This document shows, piece after piece, positions 43,974-52,208 of a stretch of 64,000 nucleotides of DNA. The position numbers were made by a program, and so were the translations under genes. Source of the DNA: Geodermatophilus sp. DSM 44513 (GTDB lineage: Bacteria > Actinomycetota > Actinomycetes > Mycobacteriales > Geodermatophilaceae); NCBI RefSeq assembly GCF_032460525.1, contig NZ_CP135963.1, positions 992,001 through 1,056,000 on the forward strand, read 5' to 3'. Under the pieces are notes generated by a model. The model did no database searches. It saw only the letters and a program-made list of their open reading frames with translations, and was not told where the DNA came from. Within the stretch, counting starts at the first letter, position 1, and every line of letters starts with the position of its first letter.

Positions 43974-44861
43974 ATGGACCTCTTCGTCCAGTTGCTGCTC
44001 AACGGGCTCGTCGCAGGCAGCCTGTACGCGCTCGTCGCGGTCGGTTTCGCGCTCATCTTCGCGGCGACCCGGCACTTCCACATCGCCCACGCCGCGGTCT
44101 TCGCCGCCGGCGGCTACCTCGCCTACTTCCTGGCCGACTTCCTCCCCGTCGGGCCGGCCGTGGCCGTCGCGGTGCTGCTGTCGGTGGTCCTGGGCGTGGT
44201 GCTGGTGACGCTCCTCTACCGGCCGTTGGAACGGCGGGGCGGGGCGGGCTTCGTGCTGTTCCTCGTCTCCCTGGGAGCACTCATCGTGATCGACAACATC
44301 TTCACGGTGGGGCTCGGGGCCCAGCCGGCCCGCCTCGCGGCGGGGAGCTGGTTCACCACGACCGTCGACATCGGGCAGTGGTCCCTGATCGCCGGTCAGG
44401 TGGCGCTCATCGTGCTGGCCTTCGCGCTCTTCGGCGGGCTGGTCACGTTGCTCGCCAGGACCCGGATGGGCAAGCTCGTCCAGGCGTTCTCCGGCAACCC
44501 GGAGTTCGTCCAGATCGTCGGCCGCAAGCCGCAGGTGGTCCTCGTGGTCGTCTACGCGCTGGGATCGCTGCTCGCCGCGGTGGCCGGGGTCTACGTGGCC
44601 GCGGACACCGGCATGCAGCCCGGCCTCGGCGAGACCTTCTTCATCGTCTCGGTCATGGCCGTGATCATCGGCGGCATCGGGAGCATCACGGGGGCGTTCG
44701 TCGCGGCGATGCTCCTCGGCCTGCTGCAGAACGTGCTGCTCCTGGTCATGGGCGCCGAGTGGACGCTCGCCGCCATCTTCGTCCTCTTCCTCGTGCTCAT
44801 CACGGTGAGCCCTGAGGGGCTGGCGAGGATCGATCTGCGGAGGGCCCGGACCCTGGCATGA
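43974..44861 (+). CDS. branched-chain-type ABC transporter permease (LivH-like)
   Basis: A 295-residue inner-membrane permease with about eight helices, starting LFVQLLLNGLVAGSLYALVAVGFALIFAATR as LivH proteins do. The cytoplasmic coupling region (MGKLVQAFSGNPEFVQIVGRKP) is near residues 163-185. It forms the channel with the LivM-like protein. Good Shine-Dalgarno (TGGAGGAG). The stop overlaps the next ATG. Confidence 0.9.
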   Translation: MDLFVQLLLNGLVAGSLYALVAVGFALIFAATRHFHIAHAAVFAAGGYLAYFLADFLPVGPAVAVAVLLSVVLGVVLVTLLYRPLERRGGAGFVLFLVSLGALIVIDNIFTVGLGAQPARLAAGSWFTTTVDIGQWSLIAGQVALIVLAFALFGGLVTLLARTRMGKLVQAFSGNPEFVQIVGRKPQVVLVVVYALGSLLAAVAGVYVAADTGMQPGLGETFFIVSVMAVIIGGIGSITGAFVAAMLLGLLQNVLLLVMGAEWTLAAIFVLFLVLITVSPEGLARIDLRRARTLA

Positions 44862-45790
44862 ACGAGTACATCCTCTCGATCGCGACGCTGATCGCGATCT
44901 ACGCAATCCTCTCCGTCTCGCTGAGCCTGCTGGTGGGGCACACGGGCATCTTCTCGATGGCGCACGCGGCACTGTTCGGCGTCGGTGCGTACACGTACGC
45001 CGTGCTGACCGTCCAGCTCGGCTGGGGTCCCGGTCCGGCGCTCGTGGTGGCCCTCCTGCTCGCGGCGCTGGCCGGTGCGGTGATGGCCATCCCGTCGCTG
45101 CGGGTCTCCGGCGACTACTTCCTCGTGGCGTCGTTCGCGCTGCAGGTCGTCGCGGGCAGCGTCTTCGAGAACTGGACGTCGGTCACCGGTGGCACCGGCG
45201 GGATCCCCGGGATCCAGCGGCCCACCATCGGGCCGCTGGACTTCGGTGACAACACCGCCTTCCTCGGCCTCGCCGTGGCCGTGGCGGTGCTGGTGGTGGC
45301 CGTCTCGCTGTGGCTCGTCCGCTCGCCCTACGGGCGGATGCTGCACGTGGTCCGGGACGACGAGGTCGTCGCCGCGACGCTCGGCAAGCCGGTCCGCTTC
45401 GCCAAGGTCTCGGTCACCGTCCTGTCCGGTGCCTTCGCCGGTCTCGCCGGCGTGCTCTACGCCCAGTACCTGCTGTACCTGAGCCCCGGCACGTTCGAGG
45501 TCGCCACGTCCGTCTCGATCATCACGATGGTCGTCCTGGGCGGCATGACCTCGGTGGCGGGCTCGGTCATCGGAGCCGCCGTCATCGTCCTCATCCCGCA
45601 GGGCCTGCGGCAGCTCGACATCGCCAGTTCCGTGGCCGGGCCGCTCGAGCAGGTCTTCTTCGGCCTGCTGCTGGTCCTGCTGATGTTCGTCCGGCCCCAG
45701 GGACTGCTGGGCGGGTCCCGGCGGCGCCCGCGGCCGGCGACGGACGACGTCGGCGACGCTGCGAGGGGGGAGACGGTCCATGCTGCTTGA
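44858..45790 (+). CDS. branched-chain-type ABC transporter permease (LivM-like)
   Basis: A 310-residue polytopic permease, with YAILSVSLSLLVGHTGIFSMAHAALFGVGAY near the start and the EAA-like coupling loop SPYGRMLHVVRDDEVVAATLGKPV near 150-171. Coupled by ATGA to the LivH-like gene. Its C-terminus overlaps the ATPase gene by 11 bases, so the transport components are translated as a unit. Confidence 0.9.
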   Translation: MNEYILSIATLIAIYAILSVSLSLLVGHTGIFSMAHAALFGVGAYTYAVLTVQLGWGPGPALVVALLLAALAGAVMAIPSLRVSGDYFLVASFALQVVAGSVFENWTSVTGGTGGIPGIQRPTIGPLDFGDNTAFLGLAVAVAVLVVAVSLWLVRSPYGRMLHVVRDDEVVAATLGKPVRFAKVSVTVLSGAFAGLAGVLYAQYLLYLSPGTFEVATSVSIITMVVLGGMTSVAGSVIGAAVIVLIPQGLRQLDIASSVAGPLEQVFFGLLLVLLMFVRPQGLLGGSRRRPRPATDDVGDAARGETVHAA

Positions 45791-46535
45791 GGTCGAGGAC
45801 GTCTCGAAGAGCTTCGGTGGCCTGCAGGCGGTCAAGAACGCCACCTTCGAGGTCCCCGAGGCCCAGGTCACCGGACTGGTCGGCCCGAACGGCGCCGGCA
45901 AGACCACGGTGTTCAACATGATCTCGGGGACCATCCGGGCCGACGCCGGGTCCATCCGGTACCGGGACACGGAGATCACCGGCCTGTCGCCCCAGGCCCG
46001 CATCGGCCGCGGGATCGCGCGCTCGTTCCAGGACGTGCGCCTGCTGCCGAAACTCACCGTCCTGGAGAACGTCGTGGTCGGCGTCCAGGGCCAGCCCGGC
46101 GAGCGGCTGCGGAACGTGTTCACCCGCCCCTGGCACAGCCTCCGCAGCGAGCAGGCGAGCCGCCGGCGGGCGGCCCAGTGCCTGGACTACGTGGGCATGC
46201 CGGCCTCGGTCCACCACGAGCTGGCGGGGAGTCTGTCCTACGGGGAGCAGAAACTGGTCGCGATCGCCCGGCTGCTCGCCACGGGTGCCGACCTGCTCCT
46301 GCTCGACGAGCCGACCTCCGGTCTGGACGAGGGATCCCTCGACGAGTTCCGCGCGGTGCTGCGGCGGCTGATCTCCGAGGGCCGCACCGTGCTGCTCGTC
46401 GAGCACAACATGCTGCTGGTGCGAGAGCTGTGCGACCGGGCGGTGTTCCTGAGCACCGGGGAGGTGCTGGCCGTCGACACCCCCAGCCGGCTGATGGAGA
46501 ACGAGGAGCTGCGCGATGTCTACTTCGGTGCCTGA
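45780..46535 (+). CDS. ABC transporter ATP-binding protein (LivG-like)
   Basis: A 251-residue ATPase with Walker A GPNGAGKTT (35-43), signature LSYGEQK (second Gly of LSGGQ replaced by Tyr, usual in LivG), Walker B LLLLDEP and the switch His in VEHNM. Long insertion around RNVFTRPWHSLR typical of LivG. Powers import together with the LivF-like subunit, whose gene overlaps the end of this one by 20 bases. Confidence 0.9.
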   Translation: MLLEVEDVSKSFGGLQAVKNATFEVPEAQVTGLVGPNGAGKTTVFNMISGTIRADAGSIRYRDTEITGLSPQARIGRGIARSFQDVRLLPKLTVLENVVVGVQGQPGERLRNVFTRPWHSLRSEQASRRRAAQCLDYVGMPASVHHELAGSLSYGEQKLVAIARLLATGADLLLLDEPTSGLDEGSLDEFRAVLRRLISEGRTVLLVEHNMLLVRELCDRAVFLSTGEVLAVDTPSRLMENEELRDVYFGA

Positions 46536-47283
46536 CGGGGGCGTCTCGGTGCCTGGCCGTGGCGCTGCCCCGGTCGCGCGACCGTCGTCCGCCACGCCCG
46601 TGCTGCTGCGTCTCGCCGACGTGCACGCCGAGGTGGCCGGCCAGCCGGTGCTGCGCGGCATCTCCCTGGACGTGGCGGAAGGGGAGTTCATCGCCGTGCT
46701 CGGGCACAACGGCGCCGGCAAGAGCACGCTGCTGCGCACCGTCCTCGGCCTGGTGCCGGCGCGCCGCGGCCGGATCTGGCTCGGGGAGGACGACATCACC
46801 CGCACCGCGACACCGCAGATCGTGCGGAAGGGGGTGAGCCTGGTCCCGCAGCAGCGTGGCTACTTCGAGAACCTCTCCGTCGCCGACAACCTCGCCTTCG
46901 GTGCCCGCGCGGACGGCCGGATCGGCCTGGACGAGATCCACGAGCTCTTCCCGGTCATGCGGGAGCGGCGGGCACAGCTGGTCGGCACGATGAGCGGCGG
47001 GCAGCGGCAGATGGTCGCCATCTCGATCGCGCTCATGTCCAGCCCGCGCCTGCTGATGCTCGACGAGCCTTCGGTGGGGCTGCAGCCGAACCTGGTTGCG
47101 CGGGTCATGGAGGTCGCCACGCACGTGAACACGGAGCTCGGCATCACCGTGGTGCTGGTGGAGCAGAACATCGAGAAGGTGCTGCAGGTGGCGCGGCGGG
47201 TGGTCGTCATCAACCAGGGCCTCGTGCAACTCGACGAGCCCGTGGCCGAGGTGACTGCGGACCGCATCTGGCAGCTGCTGTGA
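46516..47283 (+). CDS. ABC transporter ATP-binding protein (LivF-like)
   Basis: A 255-residue ATPase with Walker A GHNGAGKST (63-71), signature MSGGQRQM, Walker B LLMLDEPSVGL and switch region VLVEQNIEK. It carries an unusual 28-residue Ser/Pro/Ala N-terminal extension before the ATPase fold. This arises because its ATG lies well inside the LivG-like gene. The GTG of the CoA ligase overlaps its stop. Confidence 0.9.
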   Translation: MSTSVPDGGVSVPGRGAAPVARPSSATPVLLRLADVHAEVAGQPVLRGISLDVAEGEFIAVLGHNGAGKSTLLRTVLGLVPARRGRIWLGEDDITRTATPQIVRKGVSLVPQQRGYFENLSVADNLAFGARADGRIGLDEIHELFPVMRERRAQLVGTMSGGQRQMVAISIALMSSPRLLMLDEPSVGLQPNLVARVMEVATHVNTELGITVVLVEQNIEKVLQVARRVVVINQGLVQLDEPVAEVTADRIWQLL

Positions 47284-48926
47284 GCACGGCGGTGCGCAGC
47301 GGTGCGGCCGGCGAGGTCCCGCACGAGGCGACCTTCCCCGCGATGCTGGAGTGGCTCGCCGCCGAGCACGGCGCCGTGACCTGCCTGGTCGATGGGGACC
47401 GCGCGACGTCCTTCGCCGAGCTCGACGACAGGTCGCGGCGGCTGGCCGCCGGGCTGGCCACGCTCGGTGTCCGGCGAGGTGACGTGGTGGCCGCCTGGCT
47501 GCCCAACGGCACCGCGTGGGTGGAGCTGCAGTTCGCCGCCGCACGCCTGGGCGCCGTCGTCCTGAGCGTGAACACCAAGCTGCGCTCGCACGACGTCGGC
47601 CAGTTGCTGCGACAGGGCCGGGCCGACGTGCTGGCGCTCTGGCCGTCCTTCCACGGGATCGACTTCCTGGACGTGCTGGGCCACCTCGCGGAGGACCCGC
47701 CCGGCTGGCTGCGTCACGTGCTGCTCGTCGGTGATCCCGTGGACCCCGACCGGGTCCCGCCGGGGATCCGTTCCCTGGCCCGCCCGTACGCGGAGCTGTT
47801 CGGGTCCGGCCGGCACGAGCAGTCGGCAGCCGCGCCCGACCTGCTGGTCAACACCTTCACGTCCTCGGGCACCACGTCCGCCCCCAAGCTCGTGGGCCAC
47901 GTCCACCGGGCGCTGGTCGGGCACGCGCACGCGGTGGCGGACGCCTTCGGCTACCGGGCGCCCGACGCCGTGGTGCTGGGCATGCTGCCGTTCGCCGGCG
48001 TCTTCGGGTTCAACACGCTCATCGCGGCCCTGGCGGCAGGTCGCCCGCTCGTCGTCCAGGCGTTGTTCGACGGGCAGGAGGCGACCGGGCTGATCGAGCG
48101 GCACCGGGTCACGCACACCACCGGTGCCGACGAGATGCTGCGCCGGATCCTGGCGGCCGGCGATCCGCCCGAGCGCATCGGCTCCCTGCGGGAGGCGGCC
48201 TTCGCGAGCTTCGGCGGCGACCCGCACGCCCTCGTCACCGCCGCCGAGGCCCGCGGGATGACGTTCTTCCAGACCTACGGATCCAGCGAGGTGCAGGCGC
48301 TGATGTGCTACCCGCCGCCCGGCGCGGACGTCGAGCGGCGCAGCCTCGGCGGCGGCGTGCCGGTGCACCCCGGGATCTCGGTGCGGATCCGCGACACCAC
48401 GACCGGTGAGCTCGTGGCCGAGGGCGGGGGCGAGGGCGAGATCGAGATCGCTGGGCCGAACGTGAGCGGGGGCTACCTCCACCAGCCCGACGCCACCGCC
48501 GCGAGTCGCACCGACGACGGGTACTTCCGGACCGGCGACCTCGGGCGGCTGCGGCCGGGTCGGGACATGGTCTACCTCGCCCGGCTGGGTGACGCGCTGC
48601 GGCTGGGTGGCTACCTGGTCGCGCCCGTGGAGATCGAGTCCTACCTGGAGACCCTGCCCGGTGTCGGGACGGCGCAGGTGGTCGGCGTGCGCCGGCCGGA
48701 GGGCGACGTCGCCGTCGGGTTCGTGGTGGGCGACAGGTCCCACGCCCTCGCCGAGGAGGAGCTCATCGCCTCCTGCCGCGCCGAGTTGGCCAGGTTCAAG
48801 GTGCCGCGCCGGATCCTCGTCGTGGACGGGTTCCCGACGACCCGGAGCGCCAACGGCGACAAGATCCAGCGCGTGCGCCTGCGGGAGACGGCGGCCGCGG
48901 TGCTCGACCAGGAGGTGTCGCGGTGA
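47280..48926 (+). CDS. AMP-forming acyl-CoA ligase
   Basis: ANL-superfamily adenylating enzyme that should activate the imported acid to its CoA thioester. The 548-residue protein has the P-loop-like TSSGTTSAPK at 194-203, the adenine-binding YGSSEV, the hinge Asp region GYFRTGDLG, and the C-terminal catalytic Lys in SANGDKIQR. Several family blocks are less canonical (GSSEVQALM), placing it outside the usual fatty-acid or acetate ligases. It is coupled by four-base overlaps to the transporter before it and the dehydrogenase after it, which ties uptake to activation. Confidence 0.87.
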   Translation: MSTAVRSGAAGEVPHEATFPAMLEWLAAEHGAVTCLVDGDRATSFAELDDRSRRLAAGLATLGVRRGDVVAAWLPNGTAWVELQFAAARLGAVVLSVNTKLRSHDVGQLLRQGRADVLALWPSFHGIDFLDVLGHLAEDPPGWLRHVLLVGDPVDPDRVPPGIRSLARPYAELFGSGRHEQSAAAPDLLVNTFTSSGTTSAPKLVGHVHRALVGHAHAVADAFGYRAPDAVVLGMLPFAGVFGFNTLIAALAAGRPLVVQALFDGQEATGLIERHRVTHTTGADEMLRRILAAGDPPERIGSLREAAFASFGGDPHALVTAAEARGMTFFQTYGSSEVQALMCYPPPGADVERRSLGGGVPVHPGISVRIRDTTTGELVAEGGGEGEIEIAGPNVSGGYLHQPDATAASRTDDGYFRTGDLGRLRPGRDMVYLARLGDALRLGGYLVAPVEIESYLETLPGVGTAQVVGVRRPEGDVAVGFVVGDRSHALAEEELIASCRAELARFKVPRRILVVDGFPTTRSANGDKIQRVRLRETAAAVLDQEVSR

Positions 48927-49969
48927 CGTCGATGCGCGCCATCCGTATGCACGCGTTCGGCGGACCCGAGGTGCTGGTCGAGGAACGGGTCCCCCTCCCG
49001 ACCCCCGAGCTCGGGCAGCTGGTGATCGAGGTCGCCTACTGCGGGATCTGCCGCCACGACCTGCTCACCCGCGCCGGGGCGTTCCCGGCAATCTCGCTGC
49101 CGTTGACGCTCGGGCACCAGGTGAGTGGCCGGGTGGTCGAGGTCGGCCCAGAGGTCGAGGGGTTCGCCGTCGGCGACCGGGTCATGACGATGATCTACAC
49201 CGGCTGCGGCGCCTGCCCGAGCTGTCAGGCCGGCAACGACGCCCTCTGCGTCCGGACCCGGCCGCAGTTCCTCGGGGAGGACCGCGACGGCGGGTACGCC
49301 CAGTTCGTCGCCGTCGAGGCCCGGGTGACCGTGCCGTTGCCGGACGCCGTGTCGCTGCCCGAGGCGGCCATCGCCACCTGCACCCTGGGCACCGCTTACC
49401 ACGCCATCGCCACCCGCGGCGCGCTCCAGGCCGGTGAGACCGTGGCGATCACGGGTGCCAGCGGCGGGGTCGGCGTCCACGCCGTCCGCATCGCGCGCAT
49501 GCTCGGCGCGACGGTCGTCGGCATCGTGTCGAGCGAGGAGAAGGCGCGGCCGGTCGAGGAGGCCGGTGCCGACCACGTCCTGGTGTCACCGACGCGCACC
49601 TTCGCCCGGGAGCTCCGCGGCCGGCTGGGCCGCCAGGTGGACCTGGTGGCCGACGTCGTCGGCGCGCCCACCCTCCGCGAGTCCCTGCACGCCGTCCGGC
49701 CCGGTGGCCGGATCGTCGTCGTGGGCAACGTCGAGGGCAAGGAGGTCTCGATCCCGCCCGCGTACCTGATCCTCAAGGAGGTCGCCCTGCTCGGGACCAA
49801 GTCCTGCACCACTGGCGAGATGACCGCGCTGCTCGACGCCGTGGCGAGCGGGGAGCTGACGGCCGAGGTGACCGACGTCGTGCTGCTCTCCGACGCCCGT
49901 GGAGTGCACGAGGACATGGAAGCGGGACGCGGCAGCGGCCGCTCCGTCCTGGCGGTGGCCGGTGGCTGA
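48923..49969 (+). CDS. zinc-dependent alcohol dehydrogenase (MDR)
   Basis: A 348-residue medium-chain dehydrogenase. The catalytic-zinc residues are C43 (GICRHD) and H65 (LGHQVSG). The four structural-zinc cysteines are C95, C98, C101 and C109. The NAD(P)-binding loop is GASGGVGVHAVR. It may oxidise a hydroxyacyl-CoA or reduce an enoyl-CoA double bond; some zinc MDR enzymes in CoA pathways (6-hydroxycyclohexene-carboxyl-CoA dehydrogenase, acryloyl-CoA reductase) do each. The substrate is not fixed by sequence. Confidence 0.85.
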   Translation: MTSMRAIRMHAFGGPEVLVEERVPLPTPELGQLVIEVAYCGICRHDLLTRAGAFPAISLPLTLGHQVSGRVVEVGPEVEGFAVGDRVMTMIYTGCGACPSCQAGNDALCVRTRPQFLGEDRDGGYAQFVAVEARVTVPLPDAVSLPEAAIATCTLGTAYHAIATRGALQAGETVAITGASGGVGVHAVRIARMLGATVVGIVSSEEKARPVEEAGADHVLVSPTRTFARELRGRLGRQVDLVADVVGAPTLRESLHAVRPGGRIVVVGNVEGKEVSIPPAYLILKEVALLGTKSCTTGEMTALLDAVASGELTAEVTDVVLLSDARGVHEDMEAGRGSGRSVLAVAGG

Positions 49970-50351
49970 CCCGACCGGGGAGATCGGCCCCACCCGTCAG
50001 TACCTGGACGCCCTGCGCGAGGGCCGGCTGGTCTACCAGCGGTGCGAGCAGTGCAGCGCGGCGGTCTTCCCGCCGCGGGTGCTGTGCCCGGTCTGCAGCG
50101 CCGACGTGCTGGCCTGGCAGCCCAGCGAGGGCGCGGGCACGGTCTACTCGGCCAGCACGCTCACCCCTCGGGACGAAGACCCCTACACCGTCGTCCTCGT
50201 GGACCTGGACGAGGGCTTCCGGGCGATGAGTGCGGTGGCCGGGACGACCGCACCGATCGGTTCGCGGGTGCGGCTGACGGCCCGGCCGGCGGACGACGCC
50301 ACGGGCGAGCCGCGGCTGGTCGCCGTCCTCGACGGGGTGCGGGATGGGTGA
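49962..50351 (+). CDS. DUF35 OB-fold/rubredoxin-like zinc-ribbon protein
   Basis: A 129-residue acyl-CoA-associated protein: a zinc ribbon with C28, C31, C42 and C45 (CEQC and CPVC) followed by an OB fold (GAGTVYSASTLTPRD). DUF35 proteins partner with SCP2-type thiolases or lyases. The best known is ChsH2-DUF35 activating the retro-aldolase Ltp2 in steroid side-chain degradation. The GTG lies eight bases inside the dehydrogenase gene, and the thiolase-like gene starts eight bases inside this one, so a complex is very likely. Confidence 0.85.
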   Translation: MADPTGEIGPTRQYLDALREGRLVYQRCEQCSAAVFPPRVLCPVCSADVLAWQPSEGAGTVYSASTLTPRDEDPYTVVLVDLDEGFRAMSAVAGTTAPIGSRVRLTARPADDATGEPRLVAVLDGVRDG

Positions 50352-51492
50352 GCTGCGGAGCCGCGCGGCGGTCGTCGGCGTCGGCGAGGACGGCATCGGC
50401 CTGGCGGTGCCGGGCAGCACGCCGCTGGACCTGGTGGCCCGCGCGACCCGGGTGGCGCTCGACGACGCGGGGCTGGCGATGTCTGACGTCGACGGCCTGT
50501 TCACGGCCTCGGCGTACTACCAGCTCCCGGCGCTGAACACCGGCGAGTACCTCGGGCTCCGGCCGCGCTACACCGACAGCACGGCGCTCGGCGGGAGCTC
50601 GTTCGTGGCCCACGTGGGCCACGCGGCGGCCGCCATCGCCGCCGGGCTGTGCGACGTCGCGCTCGTCGTCTACGGCAGCACCCAGCGGTCGGACTCGGGC
50701 CGGCTGGTCTCCCAGTCCGAGGCGTCGCCGCACGAGCGCCCGTACCGGCCCCGGTACCCGGTGACCTCCTACGCGCTGGCCGCCGCCCGGCACATGTACG
50801 AGTTCGGCACCACCCGCGAGCAGCTGGCCGCGGTCGCCGTGGCGGCCCGGCAGTGGGCGCAGCTGAACCCGGCGGCGTTCGCCCGCGACCCGCTGACCGT
50901 GGACGAGGTGCTCTCGTCGAGGACGGTGTCCTCGCCGCTGACCGTGCGCGACTGCTGCCTGGTCACCGACGGAGGCGGCGCACTGCTCGTCACGTCGACG
51001 GAACGGGCCGCCGACCTGCGCCGGCCCCCGGTGCACCTGCTGGGGTACGGCGAGGCGCAGTGGCACCGGAACATCACCCACATGCCGGACCTCACGGTCA
51101 CCGCGGCCGTGGACTCCGGCCGCCGGGCCTATGAGCAGGCCGGGCTCTCGCCGTCGGACGTCGACCTGCTCGAGCTCTACGACGCCTTCACCATCAACCC
51201 GATCCTCTTCCTGGAGGACCTCGGTTTCTGCGCGAAGGGCGAGGGCGGTGAGCTCGTCGCCTCCGGCGCCATCGCGCCCGGGGGCGGGCTGCCGGTGAAC
51301 ACCAACGGCGGGGGCCTGTCCTGCTGCCACCCCGGCATGTACGGGATCTTCGCGTTGATCGAGGCGGTGCGGCAGCTCCGTGGCGAGGCGGGGGAGCGGC
51401 AGGTACCCGGTGACGTGGCCCTCGTCCACGGCAACGGTGGCGTCCTGTCCAGCCAGGTGACCGCCATCTTCGGCACCTCCGCCACCCAGTGA
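50344..51492 (+). CDS. SCP2-type thiolase-like protein (possible retro-aldolase)
   Basis: A 382-residue thiolase-fold protein of the lipid-transfer/SCP2 group. The usual nucleophilic Cys is absent: the corresponding position reads GGSSFVAH (about 83-90). The later NTNGGG and HPG block reads SCCHPGMYG, with Cys where many thiolases have GHP. Ltp2-type enzymes that lack the nucleophile cleave beta-hydroxy-acyl-CoA by retro-aldol reaction and need a DUF35 partner, which is encoded next to it here. Thiolytic activity through another Cys cannot be excluded. Confidence 0.78.
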   Translation: MGELRSRAAVVGVGEDGIGLAVPGSTPLDLVARATRVALDDAGLAMSDVDGLFTASAYYQLPALNTGEYLGLRPRYTDSTALGGSSFVAHVGHAAAAIAAGLCDVALVVYGSTQRSDSGRLVSQSEASPHERPYRPRYPVTSYALAAARHMYEFGTTREQLAAVAVAARQWAQLNPAAFARDPLTVDEVLSSRTVSSPLTVRDCCLVTDGGGALLVTSTERAADLRRPPVHLLGYGEAQWHRNITHMPDLTVTAAVDSGRRAYEQAGLSPSDVDLLELYDAFTINPILFLEDLGFCAKGEGGELVASGAIAPGGGLPVNTNGGGLSCCHPGMYGIFALIEAVRQLRGEAGERQVPGDVALVHGNGGVLSSQVTAIFGTSATQ

Positions 51493-51507
51493 CAGGGAGG
51501 ATCTGCA

Positions 51508-51963
51508 GTGAGCCTGTTCTACGACGACCTCGAGGTCGGCCAGGTGCTCCGCACGCCGGCGCGGACGGTCACCGAGACGGACCTGGTGACGTTCTCCATG
51601 GTGTCCGGTGACTGGGCGGCCATCCACAGCGACGCGGAGTTCGCCCGCAGCACCTTCTACGGGCAGCGCGTCGTGCACGGGCTGTTCGGTCTGTCGATGC
51701 TGACCGGTCTGCTGGAGCGTGCCGGGTGGTTCAGCGAGTCGGCGCTCGCGATGCTCGACATCGAGCGGTGGGCCTTCGCGAGCCCGATCTTCCTCGGCGA
51801 CACCCTGCGCGGGGAGATGGAGATCCTGTCCAAGCGCGTCACGAGCAGCGGGGACCGCGGGATCGTGGGGCGCCGGTTCACGCTGGTCAACCAGCGTGAC
51901 GAGGTGGTGCAGACCGGCGACGTCGGCATGATGATCAAGATGGCGCCGGACGTGACGGCGTGA
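51508..51963 (+). CDS. MaoC-like (R)-specific enoyl-CoA hydratase
   Basis: A 151-residue single-hotdog hydratase. The catalytic pair D35 and H40 is intact (SGDWAAIHSD), with FYGQRVVHGLFGLSM as the following helix. It should hydrate a 2-enoyl-CoA intermediate to the 3-hydroxy form, the substrate for the DUF35-thiolase retro-aldolase if that pair works as proposed. GTG behind GGGAGG. Its stop overlaps the SDR remnant by four bases. Confidence 0.87.
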   Translation: MSLFYDDLEVGQVLRTPARTVTETDLVTFSMVSGDWAAIHSDAEFARSTFYGQRVVHGLFGLSMLTGLLERAGWFSESALAMLDIERWAFASPIFLGDTLRGEMEILSKRVTSSGDRGIVGRRFTLVNQRDEVVQTGDVGMMIKMAPDVTA

Positions 51964-52208
51964 GGCTGCCCGAGGGTCGCGACGCGGTCGGCGGCGGTGC
52001 GCGGAGCACCAGCCGGCCGCTCGCCGAGCACGGTGCCCGCGTCGTGGCCGCCGATCCGGACGCCGACGCGGCGCAGGCCGCCGTCGCCAGGGCCGCGGTG
52101 GCCGCCTGCCGGGAGTCGAGCTCGGTCGACGAGGTGGTCCTCACCTGCGATCCCTCCGGCCACCTCACCGCTAGGGTCCTCCAGGTCACCGGCGGGCGGT
52201 TCACGTGA
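51960..52208 (+). pseudogene. internally deleted short-chain dehydrogenase remnant
   Basis: An 82-codon frame that opens like an SDR (MRLPEGRDAV, GGARS, then LAEHGARVVAADPDADAAQAAVA at about 22-44). It ends like an SDR C-terminus (EVVLTCDPSGHLTARVLQVTGGRFT). The whole middle, including the Ser-Tyr-Lys active site, is missing, about 160-170 residues. The frame is kept and both ends still overlap their neighbours as GTGA, so translational coupling survives. Could still be a small protein, but a deletion derivative of a 3-hydroxyacyl-CoA dehydrogenase is the simplest reading. Confidence 0.6.

Noticed and set aside
42585..44972. A 795-codon minus-strand open frame across the binding-protein and permease genes
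   Set aside because: It is antisense to a lipoprotein and permease with clear family motifs. Its translation is low-complexity Arg/Asp/Gly/Glu/His sequence, as expected for a shadow frame in GC-rich DNA.
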